Source of the DNA: JAUHXS01 sp965213575
GTDB taxonomy: Bacteria; Bacteroidota; Bacteroidia; Chitinophagales; JAUHXS01
Direction of reading: 5' to 3'
Length of the DNA: 64,000 bases
Assembly: GCA_965213575.1 (NCBI GenBank)
Contig: CBDBZN010000006.1
Location: 1 to 64,000, forward strand
Program-made: the position numbers and the translations under genes
In this document: positions 53,530 to 62,156 of the stretch, piece after piece
Numbering within the stretch: position 1 is the stretch's first letter
Layout: each line of letters begins with the position of its first letter
The notes under the pieces: model-generated
Databases searched by the model: none
Told to the model about the DNA's origin: nothing
What the model saw: the letters and a program-made list of their open reading frames with translations, nothing else

Positions 53530-55069
53530 TTTCTCTAACTATTATAGTATCAAAATTAATATCTGCTTTTTCCATTCTATTTACGACATTATCTTTTCCT
53601 AATAACGCAGCTACTTCGAATAGAGGTGGGCCGGCAGCAGCGCCACTAATCATCAGTCTGAATACTGGAAGCACATCACCAAATTTTAGATTATTTTTCT
53701 CCATAGCTGCTTTTATTACTTCTTCAATAGGTTCAGCTTCAAAAAGAGCTAATTCCTTTAATTCAGCTTGTATGGATTTAAAAACTTCCTTAATAGAAGA
53801 ATTCCATTTTTTTCTAACAATTTTTTCATCATAATTATCGGGGTCAATGAAGAAAAAGCTTCCTACTTCCCAAAAATCATTATAAAAAGTCATTCTTTCT
53901 TTTAATAAACCTACCGCCTCAATAAGATAATCCTCATTATAAGCTATTCTTTTCTCGTCCAATATATATTTAACTTGATTAGCAATCACTGTATTATCTA
54001 ATCTTTTTAAATATTGCTGATTAAACCATTTTCCTTTATCAAAATCAAACTTTGCGCCGGATTTACCAATTCTCTCTAAAGAAAAAACCGGAATCAATTC
54101 TTCCATGGAAAAAATCTCTTGCTCTGATCCGGGATTCCATCCCAAAAATGCCAACATGTTAAGGAATGCTTCAGGTATAAAGCCTTTTTCTCTATATCCG
54201 GAAGAGATTTCGCCTGAATCCGGATCTTGCCATTCTAAAGGAAAAACCGGAAACCCTAATCTATCTCCATCTCTCTTGCTGAGTTTCCCTTTCCCGTCAG
54301 GCTTGAGGATCAAAGGTAAATGAGCAAATTGAGGCATCGTATCTTCCCATCCTAAGTACTTGTATAATAAAACATGTACCGGCGCAGACGGCAACCATTC
54401 TTCTCCACGAATGACATGACTTATTTTCATTAAATGATCATCTACAATATTTGCTAAATGATAAGTAGGCATGCCATCAGATTTAAAAATTACCTTATCA
54501 TCTACTTGATTACTATTAAAAACCACCCATCCTCTGACTATATCATGTACTTTAATTTCTTCATTTCTGGGAACGTTGATTCTAATGACATAAGGTACTG
54601 CGGCATCAATTTTCTTATTTACTTCATCAGCAGACAAAGTAAGTGAGTTCTTCATGTACTGCCTCGTAACATTATTATATTGAGGAGAAGGAACACCTTG
54701 CTTCTTCAACCGCTCTCTCATTTCATCCAGCTCTTCCGGAGTATCAAATGCATAATAAGCGTAGCCATTTTTAAGTAGTTGATCTGCATAATCTTTGTAT
54801 AAATGCTTTCTTTCCGATTGCCTATAAGGCCCATAATCTCCTGTATCATTAATACTTTCATCCGGTTGTAATCCACACCACTCCAATGCTTCTATAATAT
54901 AATCTTCAGCCCCAGGAACATAACGGGTTTGGTCTGTGTCTTCTATACGTAGAATGAACGTACCATTATGTTTTTTTGCAAATAAATAATTATATAACGC
55001 AGTCCTTACTCCGCCTATATGCAAAGGGCCTGTCGGACTAGGGGCAAATCTTACTCTTACATCGCTCAT
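53522..55069 (-). CDS. gltX: Glutamate--tRNA ligase
   Basis: 515-residue class I synthetase. HIGH-type motif is PSPTGPLHIGG (10-20) and the KMSKS-type motif is KLSKRDGD (about residues 261-268). RIEDTDQTR (about 41-49), IRGEEWLPSAPVHVLLYKYLGW (about 221-242) and the anticodon-binding C-terminal half are as expected. A single gltX in Bacteroidota charges tRNA-Glu and usually tRNA-Gln is made through GatCAB or GlnRS; which is used here is not shown. First gene of a unit with the 64-residue protein, B12 domain and hydratase. Confidence 0.96.
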   Translation of the reverse strand: MSDVRVRFAPSPTGPLHIGGVRTALYNYLFAKKHNGTFILRIEDTDQTRYVPGAEDYIIEALEWCGLQPDESINDTGDYGPYRQSERKHLYKDYADQLLKNGYAYYAFDTPEELDEMRERLKKQGVPSPQYNNVTRQYMKNSLTLSADEVNKKIDAAVPYVIRINVPRNEEIKVHDIVRGWVVFNSNQVDDKVIFKSDGMPTYHLANIVDDHLMKISHVIRGEEWLPSAPVHVLLYKYLGWEDTMPQFAHLPLILKPDGKGKLSKRDGDRLGFPVFPLEWQDPDSGEISSGYREKGFIPEAFLNMLAFLGWNPGSEQEIFSMEELIPVFSLERIGKSGAKFDFDKGKWFNQQYLKRLDNTVIANQVKYILDEKRIAYNEDYLIEAVGLLKERMTFYNDFWEVGSFFFIDPDNYDEKIVRKKWNSSIKEVFKSIQAELKELALFEAEPIEEVIKAAMEKNNLKFGDVLPVFRLMISGAAAGPPLFEVAALLGKDNVVNRMEKADINFDTIIVRENA

Positions 55070-55120
55070 GTAGCAAAAATAACGAATTTTATCGTTATCA
55101 TTGCTTCATCGGTAATAAGT

Positions 55121-55750
55121 ATGAAAATCGTTAAAACACCGCTCTTCATTCAACATCTTTTTCCAAGTATTCTTTGGAATAAAAAAAATACTGATCAACC
55201 GACTTTATATTTAACTTTTGATGATGGGCCTATTCCGGAAGTAACACCATGGGTACTTAATCAATTGAAAACCTACAATGCTAAAGCGACTTTTTTTTGT
55301 GTGGGCGAAAACATTAATAAATGTCCTAATATTTTTAATCAAATTATCGAAGAAGGACATACCATAGGCAACCATACCTATAGCCATCTAAATGGTTGGA
55401 ATACAAACACAATAAATTATATTGATAATGTTCATCAGTTCGATGATATGCATTCAAAATTCAAAATTCAAAATTCAAAATTATTTAGACCTCCTTATGG
55501 GAAGTTGACACTTCAACAATTTAAAATACTAAAGAAACAATATCAACTTGTATTATGGGATGTGATCAGCCGAGATTTTGACAATGCTATTTCTACAAAA
55601 GAATGTCTAAATAATATTGTAAAGCATTCAAAAGACGGGTCAATTATTGTTTTTCATGACAGCTTAAAGGCTGAAGAAAATTTACGATATGTGCTTCCAA
55701 AGGTCTTAAAGTATTATTCAGACAAAGGTTATGCTTTTAACGTTTTATGA
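55121..55750 (+). CDS. Polysaccharide deacetylase family protein (NodB homology domain)
   Basis: About 209 residues from the ATG at 55121; the frame stays open further upstream across the gltX start, but the first NodB motif is close to the chosen start. TFDDGP (32-37) contains the catalytic and metal-binding aspartates, and GNHTYSHLNGW contains metal ligands His85 and His89. RPPYGKLT (about 123-130) and the later DGSIIVFHD complete the fold. Removes acetyl groups from a glycan, perhaps chitin or peptidoglycan. A heptanucleotide tandem repeat in the DNA codes for residues about 111-120. Confidence 0.88.
   Translation: MKIVKTPLFIQHLFPSILWNKKNTDQPTLYLTFDDGPIPEVTPWVLNQLKTYNAKATFFCVGENINKCPNIFNQIIEEGHTIGNHTYSHLNGWNTNTINYIDNVHQFDDMHSKFKIQNSKLFRPPYGKLTLQQFKILKKQYQLVLWDVISRDFDNAISTKECLNNIVKHSKDGSIIVFHDSLKAEENLRYVLPKVLKYYSDKGYAFNVL
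55452..55479 (+). repeat. Heptanucleotide tandem repeat (ATTCAAA x4) inside the deacetylase gene
   Basis: Four exact copies of ATTCAAA plus a partial fifth. Because the unit is not a multiple of three, gain or loss of one copy would shift the frame before the RPPYG motif. Confidence 0.85.
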
Positions 55751-55783
55751 ATTATCATCTAACTTTTAAATTATTATAAAATA

Positions 55784-56548
55784 ATGCTAATAGACACCCA
55801 TACCCACCTCTTTTCAGAACAATTTAATGATGATCGAACGGCAATTATTCAAAGAGCCATGGATCAGGGAGTGGAAAAATTCCTACTACCTAACATCGAT
55901 ATCGACTCAATTGAGAAAATGCATAAATTGGTAAAGCAGTTTCCCGAAAATTGTTACCCGATGATGGGTTTACATCCATGCTCTGTAGAAAAAGACTATA
56001 AAACACAACTTAAAGTTATAGAACATAATCTTCTTAATAAAAAATATGTTGCCGTTGGAGAGATTGGTTTGGATTATTATTGGGATACAAAACTAAAAAA
56101 TGAGCAAATAGTAGTTTTTAAACAACATATAAATTGGGCAAAACAACTTAATCTTCCTGTTGCTATACACTGTAGAGATAGTATGCATGATGTGTTAGAT
56201 ATCTTGGAAGAAATGCACGATGAATACTTAAGTGGAGTATTGCACTGTTTTTCGGGCAGCAGAGAAGAGGCAGAAAGGGCTATAAAGATAGGGTTTTATT
56301 TAGGAATCGGAGGAGTGGTGACCTTTAAAAATGGAGGGTTGGACAGAATTTTACCAGATATAGATTTAAATCATATTGTCCTGGAGACGGACAGTCCTTA
56401 CCTCGCTCCAGCTCCATATAGAGGCAAAAGAAATGAAAGTGCATATTTAGTAAGCATCGCACAAAAAGTAGCCGACATTAAACAGTTATCGATTGACGAA
56501 GTGGCTAAAATTACAACTGCTAATGCTCAAATACTATTTAACCTATAA
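55784..56548 (+). CDS. tatD: TatD family metal-dependent hydrolase
   Basis: 254 residues with the TatD amidohydrolase pattern: DTHTHL (3-8) with metal-ligand histidines, GLHPCSVEK, VAVGEIGLDYYWD with the catalytic glutamate, VAIHCRD, GVLHCFSGSREEAE and LETDSPYLAPAPYRGKRNE near the end. TatD enzymes are 3'-5' DNases with D-tyrosyl-tRNA or related activities reported in some members; the subgroup is unresolved. It follows the deacetylase after 33 bp. Confidence 0.92.
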   Translation: MLIDTHTHLFSEQFNDDRTAIIQRAMDQGVEKFLLPNIDIDSIEKMHKLVKQFPENCYPMMGLHPCSVEKDYKTQLKVIEHNLLNKKYVAVGEIGLDYYWDTKLKNEQIVVFKQHINWAKQLNLPVAIHCRDSMHDVLDILEEMHDEYLSGVLHCFSGSREEAERAIKIGFYLGIGGVVTFKNGGLDRILPDIDLNHIVLETDSPYLAPAPYRGKRNESAYLVSIAQKVADIKQLSIDEVAKITTANAQILFNL

Positions 56549-56550
56549 AG

Positions 56551-56650
56551 TGCATTATTCATAGATTATTCATAGGCTAGGGTTTAAACCCTAGCCTATG
56601 AATAGTTATATCAGAATGTTTAAAGCTTAATATATAACTTGAATAATGCA
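56551..56650. repeat. 100-bp palindromic element with inner 38-bp perfect palindrome
   Basis: TGCATTATTCA (56551-56561) and TGAATAATGCA (56640-56650) are 11-bp inverted ends. Between them lies a 38-bp perfect palindrome, 56567-56604, centred on GGTTTAAACC. It lies just after tatD (stop 56548), where the palindrome may also terminate transcription. Confidence 0.7.
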
Positions 56651-56693
56651 TCCTTTACTTCCTAAATAATTATATTAAATTTGTGCTGCTTCA

Positions 56694-56782
<89 letters not shown>

Positions 56783-56783
56783 A

Positions 56784-56827
56784 ATTATTTGATAAACATC
56801 TTTTACATTTGACGATTATCAAATAAT
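56784..56827 (+). terminator. Inverted repeat downstream of tRNA-Ser
   Basis: ATTATTTGATAA (56784-56795) is exactly complementary to TTATCAAATAAT (56816-56827), starting 2 bases after the tRNA. A stem of this sort is a likely terminator for the tRNA transcript, though it has a 20-base loop and no T-tract. Confidence 0.5.
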
Positions 56828-57106
56828 ATTATATAAAGTAAATAACCTCAGAAATAAGAAGTTTATTCTGATGCCATCCTTATTAATATTTTATATCGGA
56901 CATCCACTTATCGCCACATTTCACTCAAGCAACGTTTTATTAAAGAATTTTTTATAATTATACTTTCTCTTTCTTAAATTGACTTTTACGCCCAATATTT
57001 TTAGATACATTCAATCTTTTGATTTTCAATATTTAAAACTTGTACATATCATTAATACTTGCATTTCATAGATATTGTTAATAACTTTCAATCATAAAAT
57101 AAATAT
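56828..57106. other. Upstream region of the repeat-rich secreted protein
   Basis: 279 bp of very AT-rich DNA without ORFs or clear repeats; together with the terminator it makes a gap of more than 300 bp after tRNA-Ser. It should hold the promoter of the following gene; no convincing TTTG/TAnnTTTG pair is visible. Confidence 0.4.
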
Positions 57107-59611
57107 ATGAAACTACTGCAGAGTTTATTATTCCTTTACTTTATTACATTATTTACCCTTAATATTTATGCGCAATGCACCACTCAAGTTTCTCATCTTT
57201 TGGGAACACAAATGGTCGGGTGCACTAATGTAACAGTAGATACTGCCGGCTCTACAGATGTCCCAACTACATATTGTCCTACAGGTAGTGGAGAGCCTTA
57301 CCGGGCAGCATCATCAAGTAAAGTTGGCAGTTATACGTTTACATTTAATCCTCCAATTGATTCAGCTACGCTCAATTTCAGCGGACTTTTCAACCGTGTT
57401 TTAAGAAATGAAATTAGACTAACAGTAAATGGAACTCCCTATCCAGTCCCTTCTGTAGGTACATTAGATCCATTCTGTAGTGAGGTTCTAGCCACGTTAA
57501 CTGCTCAGGGTAATATTACAGGACGTCCCGGAAGTTTAATTTCAGCAGGATGGAATGGCACGACGATACCCGGCCCTATTTCCACCTTAACTGTAAAAGA
57601 TACTGTCACTAATGGAACCTCGTCACAAGCTACATTTTATCTCTTTATTTGTGATAACGGAAGTTTTGATGCCGATGTACTGCCGGATGATAGTTTAGTA
57701 TGTCAAAATGATTCTATTATATTAGATGCTACTATTCCTAATGCTACTTACTTGTGGCAAGATGGATCTACCGATTCTACTTTTACGGTAAAACAAGCCG
57801 GTTTATATAGAGTAGCAATTACTAATAGCTGTGGAACGGTTGTGGATTCTACTCTAGTAACGATTGATAGCTTTCCCGTTGTTAACTTAGGAGAAGATAC
57901 AACCATATGTGCCGGAGATACTATCCTTTTAACAGCCAATACATTACCGGGGTTAACTTATGAGTGGCAAGATGGGTCTACCAATTCTTTTTATACAGTT
58001 ACCGAACCGGGTAACTATAATGTAACAGTAACAAATGAGTGTGGAATAATTAATGATGCTATTCAAATCACGCTGCCAAATCTAATGTCGGTAGATATAG
58101 GAGAAGATACCACTATATGCATAGAAGATTCTCTTATATTAGATGCTACTGCTCCCAATGCTACTTATTTGTGGCAAGATGGGTCTACTAATTCTACCTT
58201 CACGGTAAAACAAGCCGGCTTATATAGAGTAGCAATTACTACTAGTTGTGGAACTGTTATGGATTCTATCCAGGTGGGTATTGACAGCTTTCCCGTTGTT
58301 GATCTAGGAGAAGATACTACTATATGTGGCAGTAGCTCCTTAATTTTAGTCGCTACTTACCCAAATGCCACCTATTTATGGCAAGATAATTCGACTGATG
58401 AAACATTCACTGTCACTGACGCGGGAGAATATCATGTAGCAGTTACTAATAACTGCGGTACTACTAGAGATTCTATTCAAGTAGAGAAGGATAGCTTACC
58501 AGCTGTTACATTAATTGAAGATACCACTATATGCGCAGGAGATACTATCATTTTAACAGCCAATACAATATCGGGGGTAACTTACCAATGGCAAGATAAT
58601 TCGACTGACTCTTTTTATGTGGTTACCGAACCGGGCAACTATAATGTAACGGTAACAAATAATTGTGGAATGGATAATGATGCCATTCAAATCACGCTGC
58701 CAAATCTAATGTCGGTAGATGTGGGTGATGATACAACTATATGTAAAGAAGATTCTATTATTTTAGAAGTTACTGCTCCCGGTGCCACTTATTTGTGGCA
58801 AGATGGGTCCACCAATTCTACCTTCACGGTAAAACAAGCCGGTTTATATAAAGTAGCAATCTCTACCAGTTGTGGAACTATTATGGATTCTATTCAAGTG
58901 GGTATTGACAGCTTTCCCGTTGTTGATCTAGGAGAAGATACAACTATATGTGCCGGAGATACTATCATTTTAACAGCCAAGACAATATCGGGGGTAACTT
59001 ACCAATGGCAAGACAATTCGACTGACTCTTTTTATGTGGTTACCGAACCGGGCAACTATAATGTAACAGTAACAAATAATTGTGGAACGGATAATGATGC
59101 CATTCAATTTACTCAGCCAAATCTAATGTCGGTAGATGTAGGAAATGATACAACCGTATGTGAGGGAAATACTATCATACTAGATGCAAGCACGCCAAAT
59201 GCCACCTATTTATGGCAAGATAATTCTACTAATCCTACTTTTACGGTTACGCAAGCCGGAACATATTCCGTAGTTGTAAATAATGATTGTGGTACTACCG
59301 AAGATTCAATAAATATAACTAGTATTTCGTGTGATTGTAATACTTTTCTACCTAATGCATTTACACCTGATGGAGATGGTGTTAATGACCAGTTTATTGC
59401 CAGCTCATTTTGCACATTTACAAAATATAATCTAATTATTATGGATCGCTGGGGACAACAAGTATTTCAATCCGACAATATTACTGATCGCTGGGATGGT
59501 ACCTATAAAGGAGAAAAAGTTAATACTGGAATTTATATATATTTACTAACCTCTTCAGTCAATAATAAACCTTTACAAATCATGAATGGAAGTATTACTT
59601 TAAATTATTAA
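57107..59611 (+). CDS. Secreted tandem-repeat protein with CHU_C (gliding motility-associated) C-terminal domain
   Basis: 834 residues, signal peptide about 1-22 (ending IYAQ). Residues about 25-180 form an N-terminal domain (SYTFTFNPPIDSATLNFSG). Eight Ig/PKD-like repeats of about 69 residues follow, each with two cysteines (DTTIC ... NNCG) and a central YLWQDGST or YQWQDNST. The C-terminus (about 742-834; TFLPNAFTPDGDGVNDQF, MDRWGQQVFQS, WDGTYKGEKVNTGIYIY) is a type B sorting domain. Likely a surface adhesin. The 8 repeats fall into two alternating subtypes and some copies are nearly identical in DNA. Confidence 0.88.
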   Translation: MKLLQSLLFLYFITLFTLNIYAQCTTQVSHLLGTQMVGCTNVTVDTAGSTDVPTTYCPTGSGEPYRAASSSKVGSYTFTFNPPIDSATLNFSGLFNRVLRNEIRLTVNGTPYPVPSVGTLDPFCSEVLATLTAQGNITGRPGSLISAGWNGTTIPGPISTLTVKDTVTNGTSSQATFYLFICDNGSFDADVLPDDSLVCQNDSIILDATIPNATYLWQDGSTDSTFTVKQAGLYRVAITNSCGTVVDSTLVTIDSFPVVNLGEDTTICAGDTILLTANTLPGLTYEWQDGSTNSFYTVTEPGNYNVTVTNECGIINDAIQITLPNLMSVDIGEDTTICIEDSLILDATAPNATYLWQDGSTNSTFTVKQAGLYRVAITTSCGTVMDSIQVGIDSFPVVDLGEDTTICGSSSLILVATYPNATYLWQDNSTDETFTVTDAGEYHVAVTNNCGTTRDSIQVEKDSLPAVTLIEDTTICAGDTIILTANTISGVTYQWQDNSTDSFYVVTEPGNYNVTVTNNCGMDNDAIQITLPNLMSVDVGDDTTICKEDSIILEVTAPGATYLWQDGSTNSTFTVKQAGLYKVAISTSCGTIMDSIQVGIDSFPVVDLGEDTTICAGDTIILTAKTISGVTYQWQDNSTDSFYVVTEPGNYNVTVTNNCGTDNDAIQFTQPNLMSVDVGNDTTVCEGNTIILDASTPNATYLWQDNSTNPTFTVTQAGTYSVVVNNDCGTTEDSINITSISCDCNTFLPNAFTPDGDGVNDQFIASSFCTFTKYNLIIMDRWGQQVFQSDNITDRWDGTYKGEKVNTGIYIYLLTSSVNNKPLQIMNGSITLNY
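57666..59330 (+). repeat. Eight tandem ~208-bp repeats inside the secreted-protein gene
   Basis: In order A-B-A-A'-B-A-B-A, where A has PNATYLW and B has the AGDT ... PNLMS pattern. B copies near 58530 and 58950 are almost identical in DNA and are 417 bp (two units) apart, showing duplication of a B-A dimer. Confidence 0.85.
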
Positions 59612-59690
59612 TTATGGATTAATGCGTTTCTTAAACTTTCTATATAAGGTAAAGATGCAAAATATAATTTTGGCTAATCTTTTATAGACA

Positions 59691-60047
59691 CATTCGCAAG
59701 TAGAGAAGTTTTAAACTCAGAAATTTCTGAGTATAGGGAAAGGCCTTTTTTTCAAGCTACTACAATCTCGAAATTGAGAGGGAGAGAAACATCAGATGTA
59801 TGAAGCCACCAATAGGTGGCGAGGTTCTGCTGTTTTGGGTAGCATTTCTGAGATTGTTTGCGAGAAAAATCAGCCTTGAATTTTTTTTGTTACTTTTCTT
59901 TTTTTCAAGAAAAAGAAAAGTAAGAAGAACTCATTGCAAAAATCACCTCGATATTAGGCTTTTTTGATTTAAAATCGGGATGATTTACACCTATAAATTT
60001 CATTGAACACCATGGTATAATTAATTTTCTTACTTGCGTAATTTCCC
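59691..60047 (+). mobile_element. Non-autonomous palindromic element, copy 2 (with nested insertion)
   Basis: Same element as 34184-34490 but in the opposite direction. Flanked by a perfect 10-bp direct repeat TTTATAGACA at 59681-59690 and 60048-60057, a target-site duplication. Ends carry ATTCGCAAGTA (59692-59702) and TACTTGCG (60031-60038). The internal palindromes are at 59716-59731 and 59805-59820. A ~50-bp hairpin at 59881-59930 interrupts it. The gap after the CHU_C gene (59612-60178) is mostly this element. Confidence 0.85.
59881..59930 (+). repeat. Nested hairpin insertion within element copy 2
   Basis: Absent from copy 1, where the sequence runs directly from CAGCCTTGAA to TCATTGCAAAAAT. 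It contains TTACTTTTCTTTTT (59890-59903) perfectly complementary to AAAAAGAAAAGTAA (59910-59923) with a 6-base loop. Confidence 0.8.
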
Positions 60048-60093
60048 TTTATAGACAAATTTGAAAGGGAATAATAGAGAGGTTATATGGTTA

Positions 60094-60128
60094 AAGTGAG
60101 CGGGTGACTGCTCTATTTTTTTATTATC
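60094..60128 (+). repeat. Direct repeat flanking the GT-C-like gene, copy A
   Basis: AAGTGAGCGGGTGACTGCT and the following T-rich stretch match 62094-62127 except for a few bases. In copy A, AGTGAGCGG (60095-60103) is also complementary to CCGCTCACT (60154-60162), forming a possible hairpin downstream of the gene at 60179. Confidence 0.6.
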
Positions 60129-60178
60129 CATGATAACATAATCAAAGAGTTATCCGCTCACTAACGAGTTATTCTATA

Positions 60179-62047
60179 TTAATTCAGCACATCGTTAAAA
60201 TTATACCAAACCTCAGCTTTAATACTGTCTACTAAGATATCTTTCCCCTCATTGCTCCATAGGTATACTTTTAATATGTCGCCTGTTTTGAGTTCTGGAA
60301 CTTGAGTATAAAAACTTACCCACTGCCATGCTTTATCTTTTCCACCCCAAAAGCTATTATTTTCATTATATATTTTATTATCTATTCTCATTGCCTTCCA
60401 TTTTAGAATTTTATCACCTCGCTCAAACGATGCTACTAGCCTCGTATTTCTATAAATTCCAAACATTCCTTCGTATCTGTATGCTTTAGTACTCATTTTA
60501 ATCCAATCACCTTCTTTTGCATTTATATCTTGCACAGGAACTATGACATTCGGACTGTAAGGGTTTTGCCTTGACATTTTATAAACTATATTTGAACCAT
60601 TCGTTGGATCTTGAATATTATTCGCAGGTAAGGTGTCAGAAATATTTTCTAAAAACAATTGATGGCTATAGGCTATATCTTCTTGATCTGGTTGTAGTTC
60701 TCCTGTATCATAAACGATTAAGTCATTTTTGCTTAGGCTCGTTTTGCCTAAAATACTTAGAAAATATTTTGAATTAGCATCTTCTGAGTACAATATGCCT
60801 ATGTTAAACTGATAGGTATTAAATATATTTAAAAGAATACAAAGCAGCACGCCAACCATTAGCAGTAACTTTAAAAATAGATTTCTATTTGTACAAAACC
60901 TTACTGTATAGCAAAATGGTATACTTAGTAACGGATAAGCTTCAATCATTGGTCGAGAACCAAATCCATTGATGTATGTCCAACACCACCAACTGTAAAT
61001 AACAACTACATGCACACAAAAAAACATAACCGCCGGCAGTAAAAACTTTCTTTCTTTAAATAGAAAAAATGCACCAACCAGCGACAAGCTCATGACAGGG
61101 CTATAGGCTAACCAACCGTTTTTAAATTGAAATAGCCCGTTATAAACTTGTGGCCTTAAAAAGTTAAAATGTTCACCAGGGTAGCTATCATGAATCAGGC
61201 TTCCTGTTTGATGATACCAATAGAGCATTTGAGGCACCATCGGAATAATACACAATATGACTATGGTAAGAATTTTAGGAAAATCTGTCCTTACTAAACC
61301 TATACGTGCGAGAAAACTTTTTTTATCTTGAATACCGTATAAAAGAGGGATCGACACACAGTATATTTCTGCAGGCCTTATTAAGACAATCATACCTAAA
61401 CTTAACCCTAACATAATAGCATGCTTTAAGGTCAATTTCTTGTAAAACTTTATAGTAGCATATATAAGTAAAGCATACCAAAAGAAAAGATAGGTATGTG
61501 ACATAGCAGGGCTTAATACTGCGAAATAATACAAATTGGTTCCTAAAGAGATGGCAGCTAGCCCAATACTGATAACCAAATCATCAAAAATATCCTTGAG
61601 TGCTTTTCTAAGAATAAATAATGCTAACAAAACATATATCAATCCACTTAAAAGCACTAGAAATCTGTAGATTAAAGCAAATCCATCAGATTTTTGGGAG
61701 CTTATTTTAGTTAAGCTATGTGCAATCATAAAAGCCGGCAAATTACATACACTCACACCCATTGTGTATTTAATTACCTGCTTTCCATTTTCTACAGCAT
61801 GTGCCTCAGCAATGCCTAAATTATTATCAACAAAATATGCTGCAGTAAATCCATTGTTGTACGCATGAACTGCATTTACGGTCTGATTAAGACTGTCTAA
61901 ATCATGATAAATGATTGCTGCCGGTAAGTATAGGTAGTAGCCAAAAGTATCCCCTCCTTCAACAACAGCGCTTTGCCAAGGAGCATAGTACATAAATGAT
62001 ATTGCATAAATAATGCTGATTATAAAAAGTGTAATTTTGGCTTTCAT
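60179..62047 (-). CDS. GT-C-like integral membrane glycosyltransferase (putative)
   Basis: 622 residues. About ten to eleven membrane segments fill the first 430 residues, and a soluble extracytoplasmic beta-rich domain closes the protein (about 440-622; EGDWIKMSTKAYRYEGMFGIYRN). The first long loop, EGGDTFGYYLYLPAAI (about 32-47), carries the acidic residue expected for GT-C transferases, and a second loop has NPYSPNVIVP. I cannot name the family; resemblance is to dolichyl-phosphate-mannose-type and related bacterial proteins. Located between two direct repeats, next to another glycosyltransferase gene. Confidence 0.62.
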   Translation of the reverse strand: MKAKITLFIISIIYAISFMYYAPWQSAVVEGGDTFGYYLYLPAAIIYHDLDSLNQTVNAVHAYNNGFTAAYFVDNNLGIAEAHAVENGKQVIKYTMGVSVCNLPAFMIAHSLTKISSQKSDGFALIYRFLVLLSGLIYVLLALFILRKALKDIFDDLVISIGLAAISLGTNLYYFAVLSPAMSHTYLFFWYALLIYATIKFYKKLTLKHAIMLGLSLGMIVLIRPAEIYCVSIPLLYGIQDKKSFLARIGLVRTDFPKILTIVILCIIPMVPQMLYWYHQTGSLIHDSYPGEHFNFLRPQVYNGLFQFKNGWLAYSPVMSLSLVGAFFLFKERKFLLPAVMFFCVHVVVIYSWWCWTYINGFGSRPMIEAYPLLSIPFCYTVRFCTNRNLFLKLLLMVGVLLCILLNIFNTYQFNIGILYSEDANSKYFLSILGKTSLSKNDLIVYDTGELQPDQEDIAYSHQLFLENISDTLPANNIQDPTNGSNIVYKMSRQNPYSPNVIVPVQDINAKEGDWIKMSTKAYRYEGMFGIYRNTRLVASFERGDKILKWKAMRIDNKIYNENNSFWGGKDKAWQWVSFYTQVPELKTGDILKVYLWSNEGKDILVDSIKAEVWYNFNDVLN

Positions 62048-62093
62048 CGCTTATAGGGAGGCAAAGTAACCATTTTTTAAAATATGACTAAAT

Positions 62094-62127
62094 AAGTGAG
62101 CGGTTGACTGCTTTATTTTTTATTATG
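62094..62127 (+). repeat. Direct repeat flanking the GT-C-like gene, copy B
   Basis: AAGTGAGCGGTTGACTGCT plus T-rich tail, exactly 2000 bp from copy A. It lies upstream of the minus-strand gene at 60179-62047, so the two copies bracket that gene. Confidence 0.6.
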
Positions 62128-62156
62128 CAGAACAACACAATATTTAACACAAAGAG

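Noticed and set aside
57666..59330. CRISPR-like array of regular repeats
   Set aside because: The repeats are about 208 bp, have no spacers and are translated as protein modules.
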